Counted from the first letter of the stretch, positions 1 through 13,012 are shown. The stretch is DNA of 64,000 nucleotides from Otatea glauca (GCA_036346275.1 CM070725.1:45632104-45696103), one strand, 5' to 3'. Program-made: numbers and translations. The notes: a model not told the origin generated them from the letters alone.

Positions 1-175
1 GAGGTTCGTTTACTCCTGCCTCTCAAGCTTGGACTGGTAGGACAACCTTCGATCAGTTGTTACCTCTGTGGAACCGTTGTATACATTCTTGCATTTCACC
101 AATCAAAACAGGGTGGCTACGTTGAGTGAGGTACTACTATAGTACAATATCATGTGATAGGAATACGATAGCTTG

Positions 176-1740
176 TTCCATGATGCCCCAGCTACATTCA
201 ACCATTACATGGATATCGTGGACCGAAGAATGGCCGACCTAATGCGAGATACTTATATGAACACCGGTAATATATTCAAAAATGGAATAAAATATCTTGT
301 ACTTGCACATACATTGTGTACTTGTACAGACATGTTTCGTTCAACTTAATGCAGTTGCCGCCTTGAATCCCCCGACGCACTACGTGTACGACACGATCAA
401 CACCTTCTTGTCTAATCTACGAGATGTGTGCCAAGTGTTGGCTAATGATACTGATACTGCTGCTCAATCTATTCACGAGGCCGAAGTTTACATAAGGAAG
501 GTTGGAACATAAGCGAATGCACTAGCTGAGAAGATGACACATAACGCCAGAACTTCCCCTGGTAATTTTCTTATATCATCTTAAATCTAATGCCACTCTC
601 ATCGGTACTTACTGTTCTCTTCGTTAACTTGTAACACATAGGTAGGGTGTGTTCGGCTCAGATACTCCCACGCTCCAGAAATTTGCCATGAGGATCATTT
701 CGCATTGCGCTTCTTCTAGCGGGTGTGAGCGCAATCGGAATACGTTTGCGTTCATCCACACTAAAGTTCACAAACGCCTATCCTACAAGAAGCTTCATAA
801 GTTGGTGTACGTTAACTACAATCTTCAGCTCCGAATTCAAGCTGAAGAAAATCAAAGGTGCACACATGTAGATGATCCATTCCAACGTCTTATAGAGCTT
901 ACACTATGCGACGATGAAAATCTAATCCGACAGTGGAAAGAGAAAGGGAGATCCAATACCGATCCCTTACTTGATGAGTAGGACACAGAGAGTGACAGCC
1001 CTCCCATCACACCTTGTGACAGACCCGGTTGACCCTATTGCGTTGCAAAATAATACTTGGGCTCCAAGCATCCCCAAATGGGCAGACATGACAGTGGTCA
1101 CACTGGGAAAAGGAAGCACCCAACAATGACGACAAGAGATACCACAAAAAGGAGAGCTCCCTTCAAAGAAAAGTGTACCATAGATGTTGGGAGTGATAAC
1201 TCGACTGATAGCACTCCCGGGGATTGTCGAAGCGCGCCGTACCAAGAATCCAATGATAACAGCTCCAATTCTGATAGCGATGGCAGTGAGCCTGGTGACA
1301 ATACCTCCATTCCTCTCACTTCCTGCTTAGAAGGACAGCGTCTTATAGAATTTACAGGAGAGTCCCAGTACACTCATGCCACACAAGACAAAGATCATGG
1401 CGCTCCTCAATTACAAAGTACGACTACTGCAAAAAATGGCCATCGACATAGCCATGACGCACCACATGATAGTTCTAGATCGTACAGCGTCACGGAGACA
1501 CAAGGGAGTTATAACTCATATGGCGGCTATGACTACGCTATCCAGGATGCTCGTGCACAACCTCCCACCCGATTGGTCTATGAGTAGCAAGACCCTGACT
1601 TTTATACCATGTTGTACCAACAGTGGGAAATGACTAGTTCATGGATTGGGCAAAACTGGCACGAATACAAGGCGAAGTTGCTAGCTACACGAGGATTGCT
1701 AATGATGTCCACTGAGGAGTACAACATAACCAACTAAGTG
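176..1740 (+). pseudogene. hAT transposase C-terminal half, decayed
   Basis: Fragments of a plant hAT transposase lie in order on the plus strand. A piece at 176-267 is followed by an intron-like gap. 340-512 contains LNAVAALNP, close to the family's usual LHAAGYFLNP. A second intron-like gap runs about 554-642 (GT start, ATAG end). The dimerisation region begins at 649 with FGSDTPTLQKF and includes SSSGCERN and LVYVNYN. After in-frame stops at 979 and about 1030 the frame reopens at 1057-1587 as an acidic, Ser/Asp-rich tail typical of this family. Stops, broken joins and the missing N-terminal half, which lies beyond the window, show it is not functional. It could once have been a domesticated hAT gene, but nothing here suggests present function. 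Confidence 0.75.
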
Positions 1741-2790
1741 TATACTCAACAATACTACCCGTAGCTCCGAAGGTAATTTTTCATTTGTATATTTCATTTC
1801 ATTGCAACTCCATTTTTTTACTAACATAGCATTATTTGGGTCCAACAAGACATTTCTGTGACAATGGAAGGATGACGAAACTTTGCCAAGTGCGAATATT
1901 CATTTTCGGTGAGAAATATTGATTTCAAATGTCATATGCCATGTACATTGAGATATGGACTTATTGCATTCATTTGTGAATGGTATTGACATGACATGTT
2001 ATTTGTTGCGATATTGTTGCTAAATGCCTACTTTACGACTCGAGATTGTCTAAAATATAGCAAAGATCATGCTAAATTTTTTTTTCTTCATATTTTACCA
2101 TCGTTGTGCTATTCATTTTCTCCTATTTTTTATGTATTTCTAACATTTATTCTGATTTTTTTGCCTTTACTGTGTTTTTACAAATTTTATACATTTTTCC
2201 TGATTTTTTTTAATTTTCCCCATATTTCCACAAAATTTCCCGTTTTCCTTCACACTTCCGATTTTTGACTTTTTTTATGTCGATAATTGGTGCAAATTGA
2301 TCGGAAATTGCCACAAATTGGGCGATTTTCGCTGCTTCTGCCTCCGTTTTTGACCGTGCAGTTTAGATCGATTTGTTTGTGCGAATTAATCGAGAAAAAT
2401 CGGGATCGTCGGTCCGGCGATTGTCTGTTGCAATCGGTGAGGTGAACCCTGACGGTAGGCGATCCGCACCTGTCCATCGTCCAAGAGCGAGGCCACCGCC
2501 GATCTTAAGGATTTACTACTGCCCGTTAGTTTACCGAGCCGGCGGTGGGACGAGCTTAAAAGGAGACGGGCAGTGGCGCGGTCTGGAAAAGCAGCATCCT
2601 CTCATCCCAAACCGAAAAGGCTGGAACGAACAAGGATTCCATTAATTAGTCCAATCCCCACCTCCCAAGCTGCTGCGGGGCATCCCCAGTTCACCACCGC
2701 TTCAGTTTGACCTCCAGCGCATAGCCCAATCCCTCGAGCGTCCACCGCTCTCCTCTCCTTTCTCCCCAAGTATCCTCCTCCTCGCTCTGC
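1741..2790. other. Intergenic region upstream of the bHLH gene
   Basis: No gene seen. 2060-2270 is strongly T-rich on the plus strand and could be read by chance only. GC content rises from about 2,400 towards the bHLH promoter, with short pyrimidine-rich tracts at 2740-2785 as is common before grass genes. Confidence 0.5.
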
Positions 2791-2797
2791 TATAAAA
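2791..2797 (+). promoter_or_regulatory. TATA box of the bHLH gene
   Basis: TATAAAA lies 116 bases before the start codon at 2907, in GC- and CT-rich sequence. That leaves a leader of roughly 85 bases if transcription starts about 30 bases downstream. No ATG occurs between this box and 2907, so the first ATG is the one used. Confidence 0.7.
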
Positions 2798-2906
2798 TCT
2801 GCGCCTCTGCTTGCGATTCGCCACCTAAAGGAGGTGCCTTTGTTCGAGTCGCCACGAAAGGGTGGTTCTTGGACGTTGTTCCGGTGGTTGGCTTCTTGCG
2901 GCCGCG

Positions 2907-4776
2907 ATGGAGGGTAGGACCGGTGCCGGCGGTGGCGGTGGCGGGGGCGGGGGCGACTACATTGCCAGCCTGCTCAACTCGTCGCCGAGGCTTGACTTCG
3001 GTGTGCTGGGCGGCATGCCGGTGCTGGACGGCGTCGTGGCTGCGGCGGCGGCCGGCGAGGGTGGGGACTGCCTGGAGAAGTTCTGCGGCGACCCGGGGTT
3101 CGCGGAGCGGGCGGCGCGGCTATCTAGCTTCAACGGGCAGCGCTTCGCCGGGTCCGCCGGACTCTTCGGGATGCTGCCTCCGGCGCCCGCCGCGAGCAAT
3201 GGCGAGTTCGGCGGCGGCAGCTCGCGGGAGGCGTCCTCCGTGTCCGACCCTGCCTCCGCGATGAAAGACGCCAATGCCAAGAAGAGGAAGGCGCCGGCGG
3301 TCAAAGGCAAAGCCAAGGAGCCTTCCTTGATCACCTCTTGCCAGGTGATCATCGCTTTGTTGGTGGCTAATTGGGCCGGCTCGCTCTTGCTGCGTGCCAC
3401 TGACACTGACGGCTGCGTCAATTACGGTTTCAGGTAGGGGAGCATAAGGAATCGGATGCCAAGAGGTGCAAGGCGGAGGAGGGCGAGAAGAAGATGAGCC
3501 CGGTGAAGCCAAAGGCGGAGCAGGCCGGGAGCGACAGCTCCGTTGAGGACGGCGGGCAGAAGCAAGGCAAGGGGAAGAATGCCAAGCAGGTGGAGCCCCC
3601 CAAGGACTACGTCCATGTCCGGGCGAGGAGAGGGCAGGCAACTGATAGCCACAGCCTCGCAGAGAGGGTACAATCCTGTTCATGATGCATCTATGTTTGT
3701 TCCAGTTTGTCGAATTCGTTGGCGGTATATTGAATTGCCATTTACATTGATAGGTGAGAAGAGAGAGGATCAGCCAGAGGATGAAGTTTCTCCAGGACCT
3801 CGTTCCAGGATGCAACAAGGTACTAATTAGTGATTTCAGAACGAGAAACCAGAAGAAAAAAAACTAGTAGTTGATAGTCTTTATGCACAAGGTTAATAAT
3901 TTGATGGGCCAAATGCTGTTTGTAATTGTAGGTGATTGGCAAGGCACTCATGCTTGATGAGATCATAAACTACGTGCAATCGCTGCAACAGCAAGTCGAG
4001 GTAAGAGCATGCTTGCTGACATTGTTTAAGACCATGGGATGCGACACCAAAAATCTGATCAATTTCACTGTGTTGTGGCTTCAGTTCCTGTCTATGAAGC
4101 TGGCAACTGTGAATCCACTTGACTTCAGTAACCTGCCTACACTCCTACACAAAGACGTGAGCTTGAACTGTCTCCTGTTTATCATGTCTTGTGATGTAGT
4201 GAATGAGTTGTTACTTACATTCTCCCTAATACAATTCAGATGTACCAAGCCTGCGGCCCTTCAGCGAGTTCGGTTTTCTCACTTGAAAGTTCTGATTCGG
4301 TTTTCCCATTTAGCGACCAAGGAGACGTCTTCCAATCATTTGTTCCGAACAGCATGGAGAGCCAGTGCACCCTGAATCAACTAGATTTGGCTCTATCTCA
4401 GGCTACAAATGCACAATATGCTTTTCAGGATGGAACAGCCAGCACAAACTTGCAGGTGATTGTTGTCAAAAGAATTTATGATCCACTTAACTTAATAATG
4501 AAGAATCACTAGGAATCTTATCCTAATATGGTCGGTGTGCATCTTTCAGCAAAGGAACTTCTGGGAGGATGATCTCCAAAGTGTTTTCCATATTGACAAT
4601 GGACAGAGCCATGAGAATGGTGTTTCAGCACAGAGCTTTCATGGTTGGTACGAATTTATTTATAATGGACTGCGAAAAATCTTGTGCACCTTGTGTATGA
4701 CATTTCGCTAACGTGCGTGAATTATGTAATTGGCACAGGTCAGTTGCAAGCAAGCCACATGAAAATGCAGTTCTAA
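2907..4776 (+). CDS. bHLH transcription factor, CIB1/bHLH74-like (subfamily XII)
   Basis: Nuclear transcription factor expected to bind E-box/G-box DNA as a dimer. Eight exons join cleanly at GT-AG sites: 2907-3344, 3434-3667, 3754-3819, 3932-4000, 4085-4156, 4240-4455, 4550-4643 and 4739-4776, giving 408 residues. The bHLH domain spans about residues 210-270. His219, Glu223 and Arg227 occupy basic positions 5, 9 and 13, the residues needed for E-box recognition. Helix 1 contains MKFLQDLVPGCNK and helix 2 contains GKALMLDEIINYVQSLQ. As usual in this family, the domain is split over exons 2-5. The N-terminus has a run of nine glycines, then DYIASLLNSSPRLDFG, a subfamily signature. The Lys-rich stretch KKRKAP near residue 130 may serve nuclear import. 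Arabidopsis relatives (CIBs, BEEs) act in light and brassinosteroid responses; that role here is inference. The gene looks intact. Confidence 0.93.
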
Positions 4777-6086
4777 TCAGCGTAGATCATTGATCAAGAA
4801 AAAGATTGATAATCTGTACATAGGGAGGTCGAAGTACAACATCAGTGGCAGTGGCAAGTGAAGCTCTGAACTCTGAAGCTAACAGTCTTTAGGCTCTAAG
4901 AGACGAATTTGGTTATCATATTGTGCCTGTAGGGCGATGTGATTCTTTCAAAATTTCTGGGATTATATTAATATAACGAAACAATCGATAGTTTGTGTAT
5001 AAGATATGGTGCAGATATTACAAGCACCTCTTCCTAATATGTATGAGCTGGCCAAGTAGCTGTATGGAACCATGTACTACTGCATTTTGTCTATGATGAT
5101 AGCTGTCCTCACCTTATCACAAATATTCCTGTCCCCATCATTTTCCCTTCAACTTAGACACATACAGGGCCGGATCTAAGAAAGGAGATGATCGGGATCT
5201 ATATAAACTCGTAACATTAACTTGCAACTTGTAATAAAAGAATTATATGCTTATATCCTAAAGGAACTATGTGTGCTAGGTTCAAAGATATTAGTGTCAC
5301 TTGACTCTGGTTCATACACTATAGATTCGCCTATGGTCACATAGATACCGCTCTTGTTATATTCTAGAATAATAACTTCTATATGATATAGTTATTATTA
5401 CAGGATTCACAATTACAGACATGAAGTTGTTAAAGCTGAATTATTTACAGAGTTAGCGCTAGTGGGAATCGTTAGCCAGAAAATCTTGGAGTCGCCGTGC
5501 CGGTAGGACTATCCCAGGATTGGCAGCAACGCCCGAGTTTCACACTTTCACTACAGATAACTCGTTTCCTTTTCAGTCACCGGCAATCAGAGCTCGTCTA
5601 CGTAGGCGAATGGCTCTCTCTACCTTAATCGTTCCGTGTCCTGTCGCTACGTATTCCGCTGTCACCTTCCTCTCGGCGGTTAGAACAAACGCACGTCACG
5701 CTCCCCCCAAGTTTGGTAGGTTATACGTCGCTTTTCTACGATCCTTCCCCCTCAGCTCCTCGCTGGATCTCATTGTGTGCTGTGCGCTGCAGCACTGTGC
5801 ATTTCTTGCTGCCATCGTACACCCATCCCCTGCCCTTCAACTGTGCCATGCATCCCCAATTGCCCATGCATGCCAAGAGCACTGCTATGCGCTCGAGCGA
5901 AATTTCATGGATGCTCTAGTTATTCTGCACAATTTTTTCCCTTTTAACAAGGAGCTCAATCGTGCTTCATGTTAAGAAGCTGCTCGCCGCAAAATGCAGT
6001 ACCGTCCTCTGAAAAATAAGACCGCGTAATCAGTTCTAAAGAAATCGAGCGACCAATGTGCAACCGTTCCGTTAGCGGCAACAGCT
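4777..6086. other. bHLH 3' UTR and intergenic DNA
   Basis: The first 200-250 bases probably hold the bHLH 3' untranslated region. No clear AATAAA signal was picked out. A chance reading frame at 5520-5975 has no recognisable domain and skewed composition, so it is not called as a gene. Confidence 0.4.
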
Positions 6087-6094
6087 TATTTAGG

Positions 6095-6484
6095 GAGAAA
6101 TTTTACAGTGGATTACATAGGTAGTAAGTAGTGGTAGTAGGAATCAAATCTAACCATTCATTCTTAAGGGTATTTTAGACTTTTTCTATCCATTTATCAG
6201 GGGTATTTTAGATTTTTTCTAATTCGTTTACAGTTTTGGATTCACCGAATACCTATTGATCTTTAAAGACTTGTTATCCATTCATCCATCATTCATCAGG
6301 ATCACAGGACGTGTTTTACCGTAGAGGACAGATAGTATGACGGAATTTTTTACCTTTTTACCCATCTTTCAATTTTACTACCAATACTACAGGTGGTAGT
6401 ATAACTAGATCTAAATTGATCTTAACCATTAGATTCAAAGGAATGGACGGCTTATATTAATTTTAATCCACCGTAAAAGAGCTC
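6095..6484. mobile_element. 390-bp MITE with 8-bp target duplication
   Basis: The ends form imperfect terminal inverted repeats of about 21 bases. The left end begins GAGAAATTTTAC and continues AGTGGATTA; the complement of the right end begins GAGCTCTTTTAC and continues GGTGGATTA. Both ends are flanked by the identical octamer TATTTAGG (6087-6094 and 6485-6492). There is no coding capacity. An 8-bp duplication fits the hAT superfamily, although the terminal G is unusual for hAT and a Mutator-like origin is possible. Confidence 0.7.
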
Positions 6485-6492
6485 TATTTAGG

Positions 6493-7320
6493 ATCTATGT
6501 GGTTTTCTTCCTAGGGCAAGCATGGAGGCAAACTTCAAATGGTGTTCCGCCCTGGTAACCCAAGCACTCTCCGGTCAGTGTCAGCATCAGGTCAGTCTTT
6601 GTAGTTTTGCTCCGACTCGAGCATAATTTCTTTCCGAGCAGTGCTTCTGTACATCACCTCTCTTTCTACGGATACTTAGAACTTAGAAGCAAGTGTTTTG
6701 TCCCCTGCTAATTCCACGGTTAGGTTCCGCGTCGCTCTCATCTCCGCTTCTTACTCTTGTGAAAAGGCCATTTAACTGTACATTGTACAACCACTTAAAT
6801 TTTGTCTTGTCATAAGAGAATGAACACCGGACAGGCTCATTAGCCTCATGCCCTCATAGCAAAAGGATCTGTCACTTCACTGCAATTCAGTAGTACTAGT
6901 ACTACGAATGTTGCAGGTTAAATACCACCACTACTTCATTCATACGCTTCTTGAAAGGCTACAAGCATCTATACTCGAATTGGACCGGTCGCTTCAGATT
7001 TGCTGTGTTTTAGCCGAGGCTGGAAATGCCGAGAAATTTGGGGCTCCATGGTCGTTTTCCTGCTCGACATTCTGAAGGTTAAACGTCGCTATGAGGCGCC
7101 AAACTTTATCATACAGCGAAAGCAGCATGACGTGATGAATGCCATGCCTGGGCATTTCTGCTCCTCTGTTTCGCGCTGCTGAATGGAGATGTGTATACCA
7201 GCTTGTGTTATCGTACTAGCTAGTCTGCTTAAGATGCAGCAGGCGATATATCACAATAAATTGCATGCCCCGAATGTGCGAGCAATGCCGAGTGTTGGGT
7301 TTTGTTTTTCAGCTGTGCCC
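6493..7320. other. Intergenic DNA, no gene seen
   Basis: Mixed-composition sequence without a supported reading frame, splice pattern or terminal repeats. Confidence 0.4.
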
Positions 7321-7326
7321 CTCTAT

Positions 7327-8100
7327 ACCTCGGATACTCTGATATCTGGATCGGATACCGTATTGGATACGGTCTCAATACGGCCAGATACATATTATGC
7401 TTATATCGGTGAATTTCTTATTTTCCAAAAAAAGAAAATAATTTTCAATGTTTCGCTCATACTTGCTGATACTTCCTCGACATTTACCAACTCAGAAGGA
7501 GATACTGGAATTGTTTATTTCCACCCCGCAACCCCTTCTCGTACTCACACCACACCCCTGCTCCTCTTTTTCTAAGCTCTTACACCAACATTTCGCTCCT
7601 CCGGTAGACGGTGGTCCACATCACCCCTCTCTGGCTCTCCCTACCGACAAGACGGCGTCTCTAGTCCTCAGCACGATGAGTCCTCCCACTAGTCCTCTTC
7701 TCCTCTCTTGACTGTGGTAGTGTGATATACTCCTAGGCAGCCAGTGTTAGCCATGAGCTGGTGAGAGTATCGGCGACTATAAGGAAGGACATATGGTTGT
7801 GGTTGGCAGAAATAGTAACACACAATTGTAGAGACGTTTGGGGCAGCAGTAGACTAGATGCCCTAAATCGCTTGTTATGGGCTAATGGACTTGCGTGATG
7901 ATCTGACCTATTTGCTTCCTCATTTTCTTTGCTATTGTCTCTTTTATCTCTATTTTGTATATGACATACTATATCTTATGTATGATTCTCTATATTTTTG
8001 TTTTTATTATACATACATATCGCCGTATCGGTGTTTTTTGAAAAATAATGTATCACATATCCTTATCGGTATCCGCATATCCAGACATCCTAATCTATGC
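7327..8100. mobile_element. Possible decayed hAT-like element with GATACCG-rich ends
   Basis: Both ends carry clusters of GGATACCG-like words in opposite orientation: 7327-7385 (CGGATAC, CTGGATCGGATACC) and, complemented, 8045-8095 (CTGGATATGCGGATACC). Such subterminal word clusters also mark the Ds-like element at 30974. The interior is AT-rich and non-coding. No target duplication could be settled, so the boundaries are approximate. Confidence 0.35.
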
Positions 8101-8195
8101 AAGTTGTAAAGCTCTCCGTACTGTTTGCTTAACAAAAAATTGTGAGAGTGCCACCTTTTTATGAATCTAAAAGAAATATCACTACTTAGCCTCTG

Positions 8196-8294
8196 TTTGG
8201 AACACAGAAATCATAAAAATTTTATATATATTCTCACATAAAACAGTTAAATCCGATAGGAATTAAAGAAAAATAGTGCGTTCCAAACGTGGAC
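8196..8294. repeat. Small MITE of the TGTTTGGAAC family
   Basis: A roughly 100-base palindromic unit. The left end reads TGTTTGGAACACAGAAAT; the right end, complemented, reads CGTTTGGAACGCACTATT. Related copies lie near 12640, 33474, 46134 and 52475. There is no coding capacity, and the target duplication is unclear. Confidence 0.5.
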
Positions 8295-8299
8295 TTGGT

Positions 8300-8885
8300 A
8301 AACCAGAGGTTCCTTAGGGGAAGTTGAAATGACCGGTTTCCTTTTCATATGCTCGTCAACTCATTGGTAGTCCACGAGACTAGACTACCACCCTTTTAGG
8401 TTTCAGCTCATTCTCCATCCAATTTCGATTTGATAATCACCTTTCCCTCGAAGAACATCGATCTTAGGCCATGCTGTTAATTCCGTTCTGGCGAGCGGCG
8501 AGCAGGTACGTGACGTGCATCGGCGGTGCACGCACCGCCATGCGAATCGGCACAAGCATCACATGCTCTTTCCTATGCCTCGTTCGGTCAATCACAAGGT
8601 ACATCTCCTTGAGCTGGAGCAGAGCTTGCAGCCTACACTCTTTTTGTCCAGCAACTTAATTGCATTGGTGGAATTGAGATCCAACACTGTCCTATAGGGA
8701 TGTAACTTAAACAGTTGCACATAGTTTATTAGATAAAAAACTAATGGTTTAGATTTTTCAAAAATATTGTAGCAGCATACTGTTGAATGATCCGGACCGT
8801 TCGTCGGCTCGATGGGATAATCCTGAGATATGAGGATTATTTAAGGTGTAGTCCCTATAGATACGATCTCTATCTGTTCTTGTGA
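8300..8885. other. Intergenic DNA, no gene seen
   Basis: No supported coding sequence, RNA gene or repeat boundary was found here. Confidence 0.4.
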
Positions 8886-9245
8886 TGCCTCAAGGCCCGA
8901 AGGCTGTGCGGAAAATGAAAAACTTTTAATGAGGATGTCCACTTTACATGTATAACTTTATAATCTTCTACAACGTTTTTATAACATCGTAAATCCAACG
9001 TATATATTTAAAATTTGTTAAAAGTATAATACAAATAATTTTTGAGTAGTACTTCTATATTTTTTTCTCTCAATACAAGTTACACAAATCTTAAAGCAAA
9101 TGAAGGGTAAACAATCACCATCTACCTTTCATTCATACTTCAATCTTTGTACAACTTTAAGGTTTTACAAATTTCAAACCGCCAAAATCGAAATCAATTT
9201 AATTAACAAATTCAGCCTATAGAAAAGGCAATCTCCTTAAGTTTT
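8886..9245. repeat. Dispersed repeat, copy A
   Basis: AT-rich block that shares an ordered series of short matches with 51425-51640, for example ATCCAACGTATATATTTAAA here and ATCCAACACATATATTTAAA there, and a final AAATTCAGCCTATA resembling AAATTTAACCTATA. It is an unclassified dispersed repeat. No inverted termini were found. Confidence 0.5.
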
Positions 9246-12200
9246 TCAGATTTTTAGAGTGCCAATGTCTAGATCCGCCTAAGACGGGTATCAATATCGT
9301 GCGTACGGCGGCGTTAATCGCATGCACCATGCAGTAAAAAAAAAATTCGAGAACACGCAGGAGAGCTGCGCCATGCAGCGAATCATCAAAACCCAAATGG
9401 ATTCTGCTCCATGGAAAGGGATTCCTGGCGCGTCGGCGTCGGTGTCGATCTCGGATGCCTCGACGCGGCTGTCGATCGGTTGGACTGAAAACGATGGCGG
9501 CAATCGGATAGGCGATGATGCTCCAGCAGCATATGAACGATCGATGCGAGGTAGATCTGAGGGTATGGCCCTTGTTTCTCAGTCTGAAGATAATAACAAT
9601 TAACAACAATGATAATCCATCAAGAATTGAATCGAACCCACTGCCTCATCATGACACCCGCGAATGATTGATTGATCCATTCCATGACCGAATCAAATCC
9701 AAAATAAAAAGATAAAATCAATTCAGTTACCATGGTTCAATTTGTAGCGCACATTTCCTTCCGTTTTTTTCTCTATTTTTATTTTTTTTACTATTTGTTA
9801 TATGGTACAGAAAACGTTACACCTAAATTGAGCTCACCTTTTTGCAGATGGATCTACAAATTTGGTAGTAGCCGCAGACAAAAAAATTTGGGCTAAAGGC
9901 TTAGTTAGAGGAAAAAGGAAGCGGATAATTCGATCCCACTGCAATCAGAACGGAGATCCAGTCTCATTGGAATTGCAACTTAAGCAAATGCATGTGTCGA
10001 TTTTCAATATAAACTATTTATTGACTCGATCGAAAGGCTCGAACTTGTCCTTGTGACTGCGTTATCCCCTTCCCTGCAATCAGGGTATGCATTGGGTGCA
10101 TACTTGGTGTGTCGACCCACGCAAAAGGAGTAGCGAAAGGAAAAAGGAACCAAAAAGTGGAAAGAATGATTATAAGTCGCAATGATTAAATACGAATTTA
10201 GTTGTTAGGTCAGCCGTCACGGTCGAACCGATTCGGGGCCTCCCTGACAATGTGCCGAGTATCTAATCCTCTCTCTCTCTCTCTCTACAAAGTAAGACAA
10301 TCTGGTGGAATCCTGAGATGCCACAGCTAATTCCCATTTGGGAGATTGTAAGCTGAGCTTACAGACCATTCGGTTTAGAGCTTCGTTACAAACAGTCACT
10401 GACAACAAGCCCTGTCGACCGATGCATTTTAGATAAGCCCAGTTGCCAGCGACAGTTCGTTAGAATTATGCAGAGAAGATGTTCCAAAAGATCAGCACTG
10501 GTGTAGGTCTGGTCCACGAAGGCATCGATGCCATGCACAGAGTTAAGAAGAGGTGGGCTTCGCTAGCTTATCTATTGGAAGCATAGGCATTAGCCCGGCT
10601 TTTAGTGGGACCAGTGCCAACTAGTTCTTGTAATGCCATGACTCATTTTTATGTAAATCTAGCTATGTGCAAATATAATTGTAAAAATAACCCCTCTTAT
10701 AACGGAAGCGATAGGAGATAACACGTGTCATCTACCGCGCTCATGTACATCGGCAGGCATTGCTGAGCTATGGTAGCGGGCTAGGAACCTACCACGCTCA
10801 GGCATCGAGGCAGGTCCTGCTCCTGTGCGAACGCTGCCGTCCTGTTGAGCTGTCCTGCCACAGCAACAGCCTTGCTAAGCTGCCTACCACTACAACAGCT
10901 TTGCTCGAGCATGGCAAATGTTGTGCTGCCTTAGCTCGGCAGAACTTGCCGGCATTTCGACGGTGAGGAAGTATGTTATTTTTGCAATTATATCTATATA
11001 AAAGACTAGATTTGAAGAAAAAAATAGGACGCTATAAAAGCGTTGAACTCGCCCACACCAAGTGTGGTTGCCACGGGGGCAATTGACCAACCGTGTCCGT
11101 GGAGATCTTCTTATCCATGGGCGATTGCGTGATGGAGTCATTCCTGTTCCTCGCACGAAAACGGGAGCCAGGACCGGTGGATGGGTTGTTGAGGTGGCTC
11201 GGGACCATACGCCAATGTCTAAAACAGCTTATATTTACAGTTGGAGGTAGCAGTTCGATCAATGATTCACGATTATGCGATTTTAACTTTCAAGATTCAT
11301 GATTTTGTTTTATATCTGATAGCTGTCCTGTCTCCAATGTCTTTAGGTGTTGAGTGTCCCTCCCCCACGCCCCTGCCCTCGTTTGGATATCTTCTTCCCT
11401 TTTGTTAATGGTGCCATGATTACCATCATTGTGGTTTCTGATCTCTGAATATAAACATATGTGTCCTCTCCCTACCCTTGCAAATCGCTTCCACTCCTAC
11501 CAAATGTGAATAGTCTTCTGGGTGCAGAGCTGAAGACTACCAAATATGAATCAAGTAATGTTTCTTGGCTCAAAGTGGCCAAAATATGTGGTTGCTCATG
11601 GAAGTTTCAGAAAAAAGTTGAATCTGGCCTGTGAGCTCTTACTTTGTAGTATCTATATATCATTATCACCATTGACTTCTCTCTTAATAAAACCACATGC
11701 ATAGAGATTTTGGCATCCACAATTTCCATGGCAGCATCACATGAGAACTAATCATGCTTAGAATTTTCAGGCTCAAGGACTAGCACCAACCAGCAGCTAG
11801 CTGCTAGTGTGCAGTCCAGAGACCAAAGCCAACTTTTCTTGGGTTAAAGTTCAAGCAACTGGCCCTAAGCTTTCGGCCTTAAAGATCTCAATGAATTAAA
11901 TGAGGCACTGGGCCAAGCTAGAGTAGATCAAAGAGCAAGAAGAACAGGGACACCGGAAATCAATGGTCGGCTACCGTTAGACTTGTCTGCCGAAGAGGCC
12001 CAGCATACAAGTACACTCCATTGCCGTAGGAGATCGCCTCCTAATCCTTTGGATTAGTAAGTAAAATTCTTGGTAGTGTGTCTCCTTCCACTGCATGCCT
12101 CCCCAATCCCGGTGTACAGGACACTTGTCTCACAATGAAACCTAGCTTGGGCCTTTGGTAGCTTGGGACCAAGACCAGCTGTACGCCGTGCAGGCCGTTC

Positions 12201-12637
12201 GATAAAAAAACGAACGCTCCTGATCAACCGGCACAGAACAGCGACGGGTCCAAATCCATAGTACGTAGACTTGTAATGGCAGTAACGACTGCAGCTGATA
12301 GCCGCTCGATATATAGGTCTCTCTTCTATTGTTAACAACTTACCATGATTTCGTTTCACCTATAGAATCAGCGAGGTTAGATCCTAGTATCCTACTCCTA
12401 CCAGTTCCTATTAGGATGAATAGTAGAAATCAAATCAAATTATTAATTTATTGAGAATATTTCTACTATCCGTTTTCGAAGAAAATATAAACATACTAGC
12501 TAATGTGATTTCTGCATGGCATGCTAGTTTGTGCGTGGAACGTGTTAAGAGGCAGCGGATGCCAGAGGGGCTATTCATCAATCCAGGTGGTACATGGTTG
12601 TCGTGTATGCAAATTAGCTACACATTCTGTATGCACG
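9246..12637. other. Long non-coding stretch
   Basis: Several short open frames exist (for example 9322-9603 and 10760-10966), but none shows a known domain, a matching splice structure or persuasive codon use. 10690-10980 is GC-richer and resembles transposon-derived sequence also seen in style at 20160-20330. 11700-12050 looks like ordinary intergenic DNA. Confidence 0.35.
10269..10286. repeat. (CT)9 microsatellite
   Basis: Nine perfect CT units in a row. Confidence 0.9.
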
Positions 12638-12755
12638 CATGTTTAGGTACGTTTGAAACGTGGAAATTTTCTCCAAATTTCTATAGCGATTAAACTGTTT
12701 CAGGTGAAATTTCTACAAAAATCTTACGAAATTTGTGCGTTCCAAACAGAGCCTT
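12638..12755. repeat. Small MITE of the TGTTTGGAAC family
   Basis: About 118 bases. The left end reads GTTTGAAACGTGGAAAT and the right end, complemented, CTGTTTGGAACGCACAAAT. Same family as the copies near 8196, 33474 and 52475. Confidence 0.5.
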
Positions 12756-13012
12756 AATTGGCACGCAATCTTTCTCGAAGATAACAATTGGAAAGTAGCA
12801 CTTGTTCACGTAGTATGAGAGAAGAAATGGTAACAAATGCCGCTTCAGTCAATTAGGATAGATTGTGTGTGTGTGTTGGGTTGGGGGGTGGACGAGCAGG
12901 AATGAAATGATTGCATGAACCGTAACTAGTTACATACTGCGCACTGCACGCGCAAGGAGAAATTATTTGAGGTCAGTGCAATATATGATCAGTTCGATCC
13001 GTTGTGTCGGTG

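Noticed and set aside
2862..2906. Upstream extension of the bHLH frame beginning at GTG
   Set aside because: The first ATG after the TATA box is at 2907 in a good context (GCGATGG), and family members start near there.
3120..3818. 232-residue minus-strand frame across the bHLH exons
   Set aside because: Shadow of GC-rich coding sequence; the plus-strand exons have clean splice sites and a recognised protein.
5520..5975. 151-residue open frame downstream of the bHLH gene
   Set aside because: No domain, no splice context, and composition typical of intergenic sequence.
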